Source: Minisyncoccota bacterium (GTDB lineage: Bacteria; Patescibacteriota; Minisyncoccia; Phycocordibacterales; Phycocordibacteraceae). From it: a DNA stretch of 46,783 nucleotides. Made by a program: the position numbers and the translations under genes. The stretch spans positions 1 through 46,783 of the forward strand of contig JAQVIY010000001.1 of assembly GCA_028695415.1 (NCBI GenBank), written 5' to 3'. Shown in pieces: positions 8,929-18,208 of the stretch (the first letter of the stretch is position 1; each line of letters starts with the position of its first letter). A model generated the notes under the pieces. The model had not been told where the DNA came from, did no database searches, and saw only the letters and a program-made list of their open reading frames with translations.

Positions 8929-10044
8929 CTATCTCTTCGGTAAGATGTTCCAGAGTGCGGGGTCTTCGCCGCCATCTATCTTAAAGAGCGCCACGCCGCG
9001 GACGCCAAGTGTACGCGCGAGATCGATCTTATCTTGTATAGCGCCCGCGTCGCTCCACCACACGACGCGTCGAGGATCGGGGAGGGCGCTCGCGGTCTGA
9101 GGCGTCGTCGTAGGGGCGTAGGTGAAGCTCATCTCGCCGGCGTGATTACGCGTCGGCGTGATACCAAGCTGTTTCGCGAGATCAGTCGCGTAGCCCGGGT
9201 TGAGCGCCCAATGACGAGCATAGCGATATCCCTGTGAAAGGGGAATAAGATCGTATTCGTAGCCGTACGTGGGGATACCGATGATGATTTTCTTTTTTGA
9301 AATAGTTTGAGCGGCGACTGCAATCACTTTCTTCACCCATTGCGGATCGGCGACGGGCACATATGGCGTACCATCGGCTGCCGCATTCAGCTTCAAATCG
9401 ATGGCACCCTGATCATAGGCCATGATATGCACTCGGTCGCAGTACTTGTTGATAGCGACGTAGTCGTTTGCGTATTCGATATTCTTTGGAGTAACGACAA
9501 ATGCTGAAGAGGTCGGCGTGCGCGCCTCAATACTGCAGTAGACCCACTTCTTTCCCATGCGCGCATACAGCCCTTTCAAGAACAAAGAGAAATAAGGGCG
9601 CGTCTTGGCGAGCTTATTTTCAAAATCGATGTCGATGCCGTCAAATTTGTTGTCCTTCACGAGTTTGGCGATGGCGTCTTCAAGTGCGATGCGGCGTGAG
9701 GTCGAGGATAAGATGGTATGGATTGCCGAGGTGTTGCTCCACATGACGGTCGGGACGATACGTACCCCTCGAGCGTGAGCCGTCGCGAGGAGTAGAGCCG
9801 CAGTCGAGGTTGCCGAAGGGTCATCAAAGCCGAACGCGTCGTGGAGCGAGCCGTCGTCTTGGACGATATAGCCAAACGGCATCAATGACGAAAAATTCTC
9901 GAGGTGCGACAACGCATCGGTTGAGCCGGCAGAGGCTCTCCAGTACGGTATCCAGCCGAAAACCTCAAAGACAGGAGCGGCGGCACTCGCAGAAAACGGC
10001 ATGAGCATCAGGAAAAAAACGCCAAAAATGAACGTACGACGCAT
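8929..10044 (-). CDS. secreted glycoside hydrolase family 18-like protein
   Basis: Signal-peptide start MRRTFIFGVFFLMLMPFSASAAA; FDGIDIDFEN (DxxDxDxE), VHIMAYDQ; start revised from 10188 to 10044. Confidence 0.8.
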   Translation of the reverse strand: MRRTFIFGVFFLMLMPFSASAAAPVFEVFGWIPYWRASAGSTDALSHLENFSSLMPFGYIVQDDGSLHDAFGFDDPSATSTAALLLATAHARGVRIVPTVMWSNTSAIHTILSSTSRRIALEDAIAKLVKDNKFDGIDIDFENKLAKTRPYFSLFLKGLYARMGKKWVYCSIEARTPTSSAFVVTPKNIEYANDYVAINKYCDRVHIMAYDQGAIDLKLNAAADGTPYVPVADPQWVKKVIAVAAQTISKKKIIIGIPTYGYEYDLIPLSQGYRYARHWALNPGYATDLAKQLGITPTRNHAGEMSFTYAPTTTPQTASALPDPRRVVWWSDAGAIQDKIDLARTLGVRGVALFKIDGGEDPALWNILPKR

Positions 10045-10084
10045 GAGGCAAGCATACCATCCCGAGGTATAATGGAGGGGCGCA

Positions 10085-10702
10085 ATGTCGATAGACTTTA
10101 TAACCCAGGCACTTCTCCAGTACCGCTTCTGGATACTTATCCCGCTGTCGCTTATCGAGGGACCGGTGGTCGCCTTTGTTGCTGGCACGCTCGCAGCGCT
10201 CGGCTATTTCAATATCTATTTCCTCGCGGTCTTCTTTTTTATACGCGATGTCGGACTCGATGGTATGTATTATGCGATGGGACATTTCGGCGGCCGCACA
10301 AAGTTTGCCGAACGAATGCTCACGAAAATAGGCATTACGGACGACCATCTCGGTACGGTGCGCGAGCTCTGGGAGCGGCGCCCGTTCACGACGATGTTCA
10401 TCGGCAAGCTCTCCTACGGTATCGCCTCGGCGTTCATCGTGGTCGCGGGGATGGTGAAGATGCCGCTCCGCGCATTTTTCAAATATGGCGCTCTCGTTGC
10501 TGTGCTCGAGTATGGTTCGTTGCTTCTCGCCGGCTACTTTCTCGGGACATCGCTCGGCGGGAGCATTGTGAAGGCGATCGAGAATGCACAATACGTCATC
10601 GCGTTCGCCGCGATCGTTGTCTCCGGCTACTACCTCTTCAGCTGGTATATGCGCAAGAAATTCCTGCAGGAGGATAAGGAAATAGAGGAGATGCCGGTAT
10701 GA
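10085..10702 (+). CDS. DedA/SNARE-associated family membrane protein
   Basis: LIEGPVVAFVAGTLAALGYFN, FVVAGMVKMPLRAFFKYGALVAVLEYG style DedA segments. Confidence 0.75.
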   Translation: MSIDFITQALLQYRFWILIPLSLIEGPVVAFVAGTLAALGYFNIYFLAVFFFIRDVGLDGMYYAMGHFGGRTKFAERMLTKIGITDDHLGTVRELWERRPFTTMFIGKLSYGIASAFIVVAGMVKMPLRAFFKYGALVAVLEYGSLLLAGYFLGTSLGGSIVKAIENAQYVIAFAAIVVSGYYLFSWYMRKKFLQEDKEIEEMPV

Positions 10703-11712
10703 AGAAGATAGTGCTCGTAACGGATGCGTGGCTACCGCAGGTCAACGGCGTCGTGCGGGTGCTCCACGCGCTCAAGCCGATCCTCGAGGCGCGAGGATAC
10801 GAAATTGTGCTTATTGAGCCGAGACTGTTCCGCACTGTACGGATGCCTTTCTATCCGGAGATACGCCTCGCGCTCTTCGCGCGCCGCCGCGTGGAAAAGA
10901 TGATAGAAGAGGCACGACCGGACGCGGTATGCCTCGTGACCGAAGGGCCGCTCGGCTGGGCGGCGCGCTCGGTGTGCATGAAGCGGGGGATACCGTTCAC
11001 GACCTGGTATCACAGCCATTTCCAGCTCTACGTCGATATGCGTCTGCGCGGGCTCCTTGGCCCTATCCTTGCCCTCCTACGCCGATTCCATCGCGCGGCT
11101 GTCCACACGATGGTCTCGACCGAACATCTCAAACAGGAGTTGGAATCACTCGGATATGCGAATATAGTCATCGTACCGCTCGGCGTCGATACCAAGCTTT
11201 TTGTACGCAATCCTTCTCCGCCGCTGCCACCCCTGCCGAAACCGGTTTTCGTCTATTTCAGCCGTCTCGATCCGGAAAAAAGCCCAGAAGAATTCCTGAA
11301 GCTCGATTTGCCTGGGACGAAGCTCGTCATAGGAGACGGCGCTAACCGCGCGCGACTCGAAGCGGCGTACGGCGCGACGAATACCTTTGTCGGCTATAAA
11401 CACGGTACAGAGCTCGTCGACTGGCTCTCGCTCGCGGATGTATTCGTGTTTCCCTCGCGTACCGAGACGTTCGGTCTTGTCGTCGTCGAAGCGCTCGCCT
11501 GCGGCCTGCCGGTCGCGGCGCACAAGGTCATGGGTCCGCGCGACATCATTACGGAAGGGAAGGATGGATACCTGGGTGACGACTTGAAAGGAGCGGCAAT
11601 CAAGTGTCTCGAACTCTCGCGCGAGGATTGTCGCGCCAAGGCGCTCCGGTATTCTTGGGAGCGCTCGGCAGATGCGTTCATACAAAACCTCGTCCCTGTC
11701 AGATCAAAATAA
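10699..11712 (+). CDS. GT4-family glycosyltransferase
   Basis: DAWLPQVNGVVRVL, YFSRLDPEK, FPSRTETFGLVVVEALACGLPVAA. Confidence 0.9.
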   Translation: MKKIVLVTDAWLPQVNGVVRVLHALKPILEARGYEIVLIEPRLFRTVRMPFYPEIRLALFARRRVEKMIEEARPDAVCLVTEGPLGWAARSVCMKRGIPFTTWYHSHFQLYVDMRLRGLLGPILALLRRFHRAAVHTMVSTEHLKQELESLGYANIVIVPLGVDTKLFVRNPSPPLPPLPKPVFVYFSRLDPEKSPEEFLKLDLPGTKLVIGDGANRARLEAAYGATNTFVGYKHGTELVDWLSLADVFVFPSRTETFGLVVVEALACGLPVAAHKVMGPRDIITEGKDGYLGDDLKGAAIKCLELSREDCRAKALRYSWERSADAFIQNLVPVRSK

Positions 11713-11713
11713 A

Positions 11714-11742
11714 CAGCCCGCTGCGAATCGCGCAGCGGGCTG
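11714..11742 (-). terminator. strong hairpin, T-rich tail on the minus strand
   Basis: CAGCCCGCTGCG...CGCAGCGGGCTG 12-bp stem; minus-strand continuation TTTATTTT. Confidence 0.6.
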
Positions 11743-11948
11743 GAAACGGCGGGTGCCGTCAGAAGCCGAAAAGCTGTCCCGGAGGGTGTGTCTTCATGCT
11801 TGCGGAGGCAATCCTCCCATGCATGGGCGGGACATTCACCCCAAGCCAGGTGGGGGCGAAGCATGATGTTCTACGGAAACCCCATCGGCTGGAGCGTTCT
11901 TCTCTGGAGACATGTGGATCCCTGGCTGGATTCGCACCGTGGATAAAG
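11743..11948. ncRNA. candidate structured RNA between two terminator-like hairpins (strand and family unresolved)
   Basis: Rod-like pairings GGTGC/GCACC, AGCC/GGCT, TGTCTTC/GGAGACA plus CATGC..GCATG and CACC..GGTG hairpins; no convincing ORF; minus-strand TATAAT just upstream (about 11995). Confidence 0.4.
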
Positions 11949-11997
11949 CCGCCTTGAGAAACGCCGAGCGTTTCTCAAGGCGGTTCTCTTTTTATTA
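11949..11997 (+). terminator. rho-independent terminator
   Basis: CCGCCTTGAGAAACGccgaGCGTTTCTCAAGGCGG followed by TTCTCTTTTTATT. Confidence 0.8.
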
Positions 11998-12052
11998 TAA
12001 AAAATCAACCTCCCGCGAGGGAGGCCGAAGGGGGAACAATTAAGAAACAACA

Positions 12053-12772
12053 TCAATCGTAGGTTCTAACCAAGGGCAGCGGGAGTACTTGTACGGCAAA
12101 CACGACCGCGACCGCGAGCGTCGCACCGATGGAAGCGACCGAGACCCCGGCGCGCCACCCGGCGGCATACCAAGCGAAGCTCGTTAGTGTCGCCCAGATA
12201 ACCGTGGTCAAGTAGGGAAGTTGCGGACTTGCAATGAAGTCTGGACACCATACCCACTGATACCAGCGGTTCAGTAAGCCGAGCGGCACATGCGTTCCGA
12301 ATGCCATATGAACACCGAGCATGACGCTCACCATGATGGCTGCCTTTACCGATACGCCGGGGCTGAAGTAGAACAGTCCGGCGAGCGCTACATAGGTGCT
12401 CATATAGATGAAGTGGAGGGCGATAACGGTCGACCATTTCTCACCCTTCCATCCCAGCGGGTCGGGAACGACTTGGGTGGAGATGAGCATCAAGTGATTC
12501 GCGAGCGTCACGAGGACACCGATGCTCACCATGATTACGATCATCTTCGTGTTCCAGCTCGCGCCGTAGCGCGTAATGATGAACGCGAACAGGGCTGGCA
12601 GAAGGAAGAAGTCTCCCCACATGCCGCCGTGTGCAATGAAGCTGATGCCTGACTTACCCCAGCGCGCGATAACCTGCGTCGGAGTAAAGTTGCCGCTCAC
12701 GAAGTACGAGAACAACCCCTCTACGACGACCAGCAACATACTGACCGCAATAACTGCGAGCCCGATCTTCAT
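12053..12772 (-). CDS. multi-pass membrane protein, function unknown
   Basis: Several hydrophobic helices; AAAGGAG Shine-Dalgarno upstream of ATG. Confidence 0.7.
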   Translation of the reverse strand: MKIGLAVIAVSMLLVVVEGLFSYFVSGNFTPTQVIARWGKSGISFIAHGGMWGDFFLLPALFAFIITRYGASWNTKMIVIMVSIGVLVTLANHLMLISTQVVPDPLGWKGEKWSTVIALHFIYMSTYVALAGLFYFSPGVSVKAAIMVSVMLGVHMAFGTHVPLGLLNRWYQWVWCPDFIASPQLPYLTTVIWATLTSFAWYAAGWRAGVSVASIGATLAVAVVFAVQVLPLPLVRTYD

Positions 12773-12902
12773 CGGAGTCTCCTTTCTTGGTTATGCCGCT
12801 TACGCGGTGATTGATGACAATGGTCAAACTACCTATATAGATGGTAGCATTGAATACACTAAAAGTCAATAGTACAAAAAACGCCCTGAGTACGGCCTGT
12901 AG

Positions 12903-13631
12903 TTAGCGCACTACGGACCACTCCTTATACGCAGCTTTGTTGCGAAGCGCGACCGAGATGCCGTTCTTGAGCCAGATGCCGTAGGTGCGAAGCCAGCCGA
13001 GCTTGTGCGGCCGCCGGAGCGAGTGCTGTACGAAAAGCTTCCAGTAGGAGAGTGTGCGACCTTTCCTCGCGAGCTGACGGAAGAGCTCGTTGTCTTCGCC
13101 GGCGGCGAGATGTTCGCTAAATCCACCCATATCTCGGAAGGCATCAGTGAGCACCATCTGAAATTCGCCTGAAGAATTACCCGAGTGCAGGATGTTATTC
13201 AAAAGGATATAGGACCAGTTGAGTGGCGCACAGAAGAATGCGTCAACGAGTGAATGATTCTCAGGCCACGGTTTCAAGGGGACCGTGATGCCGACGAGCT
13301 TTTGGTTCTTCGCGAACACCGAGAGAGCTTCTTCAAAAAACTTTTGCGGAGCGGGAATGAGCACGTCGGCATCTATGAACACGAGAAATTCGCCCGAGGC
13401 GAGAGCCGCGCCGGCATTTTTCGCTTCGCCGAAGGTCTGGCGGCGCGGCTTGTCCCACACCGTTATCTTCGCGTCATATGCGCGTGCTATATCGAGCGTC
13501 TTGTCCTTGCTCCCGCCGTCGGTGATGATAATCTCGTGCGGGAGCGAGAGCGTTTGTAGATTTTTCAGCGTGCGTTCGAGGAACTGTTCCTCGCGCAAGG
13601 TCGGAATAATAATCGAAAGGGTAGGAGGCAT
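12903..13631 (-). CDS. GT2-family glycosyltransferase
   Basis: LSIIIPTLREEQFLERTL, IITDGGSKDKT, FLVFIDADVL, AAGEDNELFRQL. Confidence 0.88.
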   Translation of the reverse strand: MPPTLSIIIPTLREEQFLERTLKNLQTLSLPHEIIITDGGSKDKTLDIARAYDAKITVWDKPRRQTFGEAKNAGAALASGEFLVFIDADVLIPAPQKFFEEALSVFAKNQKLVGITVPLKPWPENHSLVDAFFCAPLNWSYILLNNILHSGNSSGEFQMVLTDAFRDMGGFSEHLAAGEDNELFRQLARKGRTLSYWKLFVQHSLRRPHKLGWLRTYGIWLKNGISVALRNKAAYKEWSVVR

Positions 13632-13635
13632 GAAG

Positions 13636-14679
13636 TTATTGTTTCTTCACCCAGAGATAGAGATCTTCCATCGCCTTCGCGCCGTCGCCTGCGGCGATAT
13701 TGTTTTGATGGTACAACTCATCCGTACAATCTCCAGCGGCCCAAACGCCGTCGAGGGGCCCACCTGCTTTGTTACGGAGCCTCTGCGACTCGGGCGTCGT
13801 ACTAGCTTGTACGCCTTCCTCGCCGCTTTCTCCGTGCCTCGCATCTGAATCCCTCGACGGCGTTTGCAAGATTAGGTGAGCGCGCTGATTATGAGGATCG
13901 ACGACGATACGATCCACCGCATCAAACTCGACGAGCCCCTTGGCGAAATCGGTGTTCGGGACGACACCCGTCTCGACGAAAATGCCGGATGCGGGGATCT
14001 CGGTTGTCTCACCGGTATCCTTGTCTTTATACACGAGGCTTGAGACGAATTGTTCACCCTTCACCTCGGTCGGTTCAGCGTTCGTGATGATGTGCATATT
14101 CGGATGTGCTTGCGCCTTTGCGACCGTGACTGCGTCCGCCTTGAACTCCTTATGGCGATGAATGAGAGTGACGGACTTCGCGTAGCTGAGAAGCTGGAGC
14201 GCAGTTTCGAAACCGGCGTTGCCGCCGCCTATGACTGCGACATCCATGCCTGAGAACAAGGGGCCGTCGCAGGAGGCACAGTAGGTAACGCCCTTGTTCT
14301 CGAACGTATCGGCGCCAATAGCAGAGAGCTTGCGTCGTCCGGCACCCGAGGCTATCATCACCGCCTTTGCGCGGAATTCTTTTCCTGATTTCGTTATTGC
14401 TATGAATTCGCTATCGGTTTTTGAGAGAGAGACAACGCGCTCACCGAGGGCGAGCTCGAGCTTGTCGCTTTTCACCGCCTTCAGATGCGACTCGAACGAC
14501 TTTGCGAGATCCTCGCCGCTTATCTTTACGCTCCCGACCCAATTCTCAATACCTTCCGACACGCTCGATTGCCCGCCTATCTTCTCAGCGATGAGGACAG
14601 ACTTCAGATGCTTGCGCGCCGCATAGATGCCAGCGGCGACTCCGGCGGGCCCGCCGCCGATGATGATGGTGTCGTACAT
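13636..14679 (-). CDS. trxB: thioredoxin reductase-like FAD/NAD(P) oxidoreductase, carrying an in-frame palindromic insertion near the C-terminus
   Basis: IIIGGGPAGVAAGIYAARK, CASC redox motif, VIGGGNAG, GVWAAGDCTD; start revised to MYDTIIIGG at 14679. Confidence 0.9.
   Translation of the reverse strand: MYDTIIIGGGPAGVAAGIYAARKHLKSVLIAEKIGGQSSVSEGIENWVGSVKISGEDLAKSFESHLKAVKSDKLELALGERVVSLSKTDSEFIAITKSGKEFRAKAVMIASGAGRRKLSAIGADTFENKGVTYCASCDGPLFSGMDVAVIGGGNAGFETALQLLSYAKSVTLIHRHKEFKADAVTVAKAQAHPNMHIITNAEPTEVKGEQFVSSLVYKDKDTGETTEIPASGIFVETGVVPNTDFAKGLVEFDAVDRIVVDPHNQRAHLILQTPSRDSDARHGESGEEGVQASTTPESQRLRNKAGGPLDGVWAAGDCTDELYHQNNIAAGDGAKAMEDLYLWVKKQ
13742..13866. repeat. nested palindrome inside trxB
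   Basis: CAAACGCCGTCGAGGG (13742-13757) / CCCTCGACGGCGTTTG (13851-13866) 16-bp perfect; inner ACGGAG (13774-13779)/CTCCGT (13830-13835) and CGTAC-tagctt-GTACG. Confidence 0.9.
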
Positions 14680-14714
14680 AACATACAGTATAGCAAAATG
14701 CTTCCGCGGAGCGA

Positions 14715-14857
14715 GGTGTGCAATTCGGGAGAGTAACGGAGCTGGTCGGGCACGGTGTTTTGGCATCTTTGCAGCGCGAAGCACTATGTCAAAACCCGAG
14801 TGCGGAGCTTAAGAAACCGCCAGCTGGGGCGGTTTCTGCTCTCTCGAATTGCACACC
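14715..14857. repeat. nested palindrome between trxB and ftsZ
   Basis: GGTGTGCAATTCG(G)GAGAG (14715-14733) / CTCTCGAATTGCACACC (14841-14857); inner GTTTTG/CAAAAC and AAACCGCC/GGCGGTTT hairpins. Confidence 0.85.
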
Positions 14858-14866
14858 GAGCGAAGA

Positions 14867-16132
14867 CTACTTCTTGTGTCTACGAAGAAAGGTCGGGATA
14901 GCGCCCCACGCCTCGTCGTCCTCAGGAGCGGGAACGATCGTGTCGTGCTTGTGCGGTAGGGCAGTGACGATGGGCTCTTCTTTCTCCTTGTGCGCTATGG
15001 GTTCCTCCTTCTCCTCTTTCTTCGGCTCTTTCACCCGCACTTCCTCCTCTCTCTCCTTTACGACTTCGCGCTTCAGGATTTCATGATAAATATGACCGCG
15101 CTCTTCTTCGCGCCGTTCGGCGGGTATAGAGAAGAGAGAACGCTCGGGACCGGAGTGTGAGGCGTGTGCTGGGCTCTCGGGGAAGCCGGTCGCGATAACA
15201 ATGATGCGGACCTGGCCTTTCTTGAGTTTCTCGTCCTTCATCATACCGAAGATGACCTTTGCATTCTTGTCCACGGACTCATTGATGACTTTCGCCGCCT
15301 CCTGTACCTCTATAATACCAAGGTCGTCTGAACCCGCGACGACGAAGAGGATACCCTTTGCGCCGCTGATAGACACATCGAGAAGCGGAGAGTTGACTGC
15401 CTGCGTCGCGGCGTCGCGGGCGCGTTCGTCGCCCTCGGCGATGCCGATACCCATAAGGGCGGGGCCGGCGCCCTCCATAATCGCCTTGATATCGTTGAAG
15501 TCGGTATTGATGTCGCCCGGGGTCGTGATGATATCAGAGACGCCCTCGACCGCCTGGCGCAGTATCTCGTCACAGAGCGCAAAGGCGTTCTTCGCTGAGG
15601 TATTCTTGTCGACGATGGCGAGAAGCTTATCGTTCGGTATGACGATGAACGCGTCGACCTCCTTCTTCAGCTCGGCGAGACCGCGCTCAGCGATCTCTTT
15701 GCGTTGAGCTCCCTCGAATGAGAACGGCTTGGTGACGACGCCTATGACAAGCGCACCGATCTCCTTGGCTATCTTCGCGACGATAGGCGCCGCACCAGTG
15801 CCGGTGCCGCCGCCCATACCGCAGGTGATGAACACCATGTCGGACCCGGAGAGCGCTTCTTGAATCTCCTGACGAGTCTCTTCAGCGGCGCGCCGCCCTA
15901 GCTCGGGGTTCATCCCGGTACCGAGACCGCGGGTGAGATTCTTGCCGACATGAATCTTGCGCTTCGCGAGCGAGCGATGGAGGTCCTGCGCATCGGAGTT
16001 TACGGCGATGAATTCAACGCCGCGCACCTTCGATTCGATCATGTGATTGATAGCGTTCTTTCCGGAACCGCCGACGCCGACAACGCGAATCCGCGCAAAG
16101 GTCTCAATCTCAGGTTCGATACGCTTGGACAT
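14867..16132 (-). CDS. ftsZ: cell division protein FtsZ
   Basis: [48 protein letters not shown]; acidic C-terminal tail. Confidence 0.97.
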   Translation of the reverse strand: MSKRIEPEIETFARIRVVGVGGSGKNAINHMIESKVRGVEFIAVNSDAQDLHRSLAKRKIHVGKNLTRGLGTGMNPELGRRAAEETRQEIQEALSGSDMVFITCGMGGGTGTGAAPIVAKIAKEIGALVIGVVTKPFSFEGAQRKEIAERGLAELKKEVDAFIVIPNDKLLAIVDKNTSAKNAFALCDEILRQAVEGVSDIITTPGDINTDFNDIKAIMEGAGPALMGIGIAEGDERARDAATQAVNSPLLDVSISGAKGILFVVAGSDDLGIIEVQEAAKVINESVDKNAKVIFGMMKDEKLKKGQVRIIVIATGFPESPAHASHSGPERSLFSIPAERREEERGHIYHEILKREVVKEREEEVRVKEPKKEEKEEPIAHKEKEEPIVTALPHKHDTIVPAPEDDEAWGAIPTFLRRHKK

Positions 16133-16180
16133 ACAGGTGCCGGTATTCTAGCAGACCAGAACAATATGCAAATATTGACA

Positions 16181-17338
16181 TTAGGGCAGGAACTGCTGAA
16201 AGAATTTTGTGAATGACGCACTAAGGCTCTTCTTTGGCACACTGGTGTCGCCCGTGAGCCCCCAGAGCGCGAGACCGTACGAGACGGCCCATGTCGCATC
16301 GCGCAACTTCGCGTCAGAGGCGATGCGGAATTCCGCGAGGCGAGCAGGGAGTTTGAGCGAGCCCTTCGCGATGTCGCTGATGCTCCCGATACCCGCACCG
16401 CCGCCCGAGATAATGATGCCAGCGGGTAGCGGGCCGCGACGCCCGAGTGACTTCAGGTGTTTATCGATAAGTGCGAACATCGTATTCAGCCGGCTCGCGA
16501 TAAGGTCATCTATTTTTTTACGCGGATACATCGCTCCCGAGAGGCGCCCGAGCTTCACGCGCTCCGCTTCGTCGAGTGAGATGCGGAACCCGAGCGCGAT
16601 GTCGTCGGTGATGTGTCCCGAACCCATCGGAAATACTTTGACCGATACGGGAATACCCTCGTCGTACACGACTATCGAGACCGTCTCAGAGCCGATGTTT
16701 GCGAGCACGCACCCCTTCATCTTCTGGTCGCCTTCGAGGAGGACGTAGGAGCCGGCAAGCGGGGACGCCATCTGGTCAATAACCTCGATATCGGCATCTT
16801 CGACTGCTTTGGCGAGCGCGTCTTCGTGTTGAGCGAGACAGGTGACGAATAGGTAATCGATTTCGATGCGCACACCCTTCATGCCGAGCGGGTCGCCGAG
16901 CACCTTCGCGCCGTCGATGCGGTATTCAAGCGGAATGCTGTGGAGTACGTGGCGGTTCAAGAAGCCCGGAGCGGCCGCCTCGCGCGCTACCTTAGCCGCC
17001 TTCTCAAGGTCGAGTGCGGTGATCTCTTGATCGGCGCGCGAGATGATAGCCGAGCCGGTCGCGCGCGCTTCGTCGAGCGAGATGCCGCCGACGGCGAGGA
17101 AGGCGGAACGTATCGGCACGCGCGCGGCGTACTCTGCGTCTTTCTTCGCTTTGAGGATGCTCGCGGTGACCTCTTCTTTATTGACGATATAGCCGTGGCG
17201 CAAGCCTTTCGACTCCGCGAGGCCGGTACCGATGATACGCAGCTGCCGTCCGCCGTTCTTGTCGGAGAGCTCTTCGACCACTACCATCTTGACCTGGTAG
17301 GTGCCGATATCAATGCCGGTGGCTATTCGACGCGCCAT
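16181..17338 (-). CDS. ftsA: cell division protein FtsA
   Basis: IATGIDIGTYQVKMVVVEE, IIISGGGAGIG, located directly upstream of ftsZ. Confidence 0.93.
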   Translation of the reverse strand: MARRIATGIDIGTYQVKMVVVEELSDKNGGRQLRIIGTGLAESKGLRHGYIVNKEEVTASILKAKKDAEYAARVPIRSAFLAVGGISLDEARATGSAIISRADQEITALDLEKAAKVAREAAAPGFLNRHVLHSIPLEYRIDGAKVLGDPLGMKGVRIEIDYLFVTCLAQHEDALAKAVEDADIEVIDQMASPLAGSYVLLEGDQKMKGCVLANIGSETVSIVVYDEGIPVSVKVFPMGSGHITDDIALGFRISLDEAERVKLGRLSGAMYPRKKIDDLIASRLNTMFALIDKHLKSLGRRGPLPAGIIISGGGAGIGSISDIAKGSLKLPARLAEFRIASDAKLRDATWAVSYGLALWGLTGDTSVPKKSLSASFTKFFQQFLP

Positions 17339-17762
17339 ACTTCGCTACGAGTTTTCGTTCGCATGCTTCCATCCTAGCACCATGCGCCCATCCTTTTATA
17401 TGCAGCAACCCGTGGATAAAGAGAAAGAGGACAAACGTGCGCTCGTTTAGAGCGTGAGCGGGAGCCTGTTTCGCGGCTTCAGAGAGGCAGATGATAATCT
17501 CGCCCGACTTCGCCAAGGCTTCGTCGGGCACGGCCGTTCCCCGTCCGTTTCGTTTCGGGAGAGCAGCGTCTGTTCGATACGAGAGGACATTAGGGATGTA
17601 GTCTTTATTACGAAGCTGCTTATTGAGCGCGCGTGCTTTTACGGCGCCGACGAACGCGAGTGAGATGTCCCAATCGGGAAGCACGTCCGTCGCGATGTTA
17701 GAAAATACAGCACGCGACGCCGTGGGGCGTCGCGTGAAGTTTTTTATTGAAATGTCTGCCAT
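17310..17762 (-). CDS. ybeY: endoribonuclease YbeY
   Basis: Small ORF with HGLLHIKGWAHG (H-x3-H-x5-H metal motif); VLSYRTD; overlaps the ftsA start. Confidence 0.8.
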   Translation of the reverse strand: MADISIKNFTRRPTASRAVFSNIATDVLPDWDISLAFVGAVKARALNKQLRNKDYIPNVLSYRTDAALPKRNGRGTAVPDEALAKSGEIIICLSEAAKQAPAHALNERTFVLFLFIHGLLHIKGWAHGARMEACERKLVAKYGASNSHRH

Positions 17763-17776
17763 AAATATCTTTTAGA

Positions 17777-17895
17777 GCGTGTTCAAAAATTCTCAAATGC
17801 GAGGCACGGGTAGTTGGTTTTTGTAGACGTATGTGCGATACGGCGGAGAAAATCAACGGGCCCCGTAACGAAGCAGTTGAAGTTTTTGGACATGC
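17777..17895. repeat. nested palindrome between rpsU and ybeY
   Basis: GCGTGTTCAAAAA (17777-17789)/TTTTTGGACATGC (17883-17895) with two G.U; TCAA/TTGA; ACGGG/CCCGT; TTG.TTTT/AAAA.CAA; CGTAT-gtgcg-ATACG. Confidence 0.75.
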
Positions 17896-17896
17896 C

Positions 17897-18163
17897 CTAG
17901 CGCTTGCGTGTTTTCTTCGCGGCGGGATCAATCTTGCCAAGCTTCACGAGCTCGTTGTAATTTTCGCGGCGGACTTTCGAGACGAGGGCGCGCTTGTGTT
18001 CGACGTTCTTGGAGCGGGTGCGCTCATAGTAGCGGCGGTCGCGCATCTCGCGCACGAGCCCGAGGCTCTGCGCGCGGCGGGTGAAGCGGCGGATAAGCGC
18101 CATCGTACTCTCGTTTTTACCGCGGCGTACCTCGACGCGCGTGCTTGCTGTTATTTCTGTCAT
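17897..18163 (-). CDS. rpsU: ribosomal protein bS21-like
   Basis: ALIRRFTRRAQSLGLVREMRDRRYYERTRSKNVEHKRAL is bS21-like. Confidence 0.8.
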   Translation of the reverse strand: MTEITASTRVEVRRGKNESTMALIRRFTRRAQSLGLVREMRDRRYYERTRSKNVEHKRALVSKVRRENYNELVKLGKIDPAAKKTRKR

Positions 18164-18208
18164 AATGCCGAAATCCTAGCACAAAGAAGGTCTTATTGTC
18201 CAATGACC

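Noticed and set aside
11743-11948. Assignment of the structured region as tmRNA, RNase P RNA or SRP RNA
   Set aside because: No tRNA-like ends with tag ORF, no GAGGAAAGTCC-type P4 sequence, and no GGTCAGGNCCGGAAGGAAGCAGCC-type SRP apical sequence could be found by eye.
15100-15136. CTCTTCT/AGAAGAG hairpin in the ftsZ C-terminal linker as another in-frame element
   Set aside because: The FtsZ linker is naturally variable and low-complexity, so an insertion cannot be argued from this sequence alone.
17310-17762. YbeY with GWAH in place of GYDH as a catalytic mutant
   Set aside because: The three metal-binding histidines (H-x3-H-x5-H) are intact; a single substitution at the Asp position is not enough to claim loss of function.
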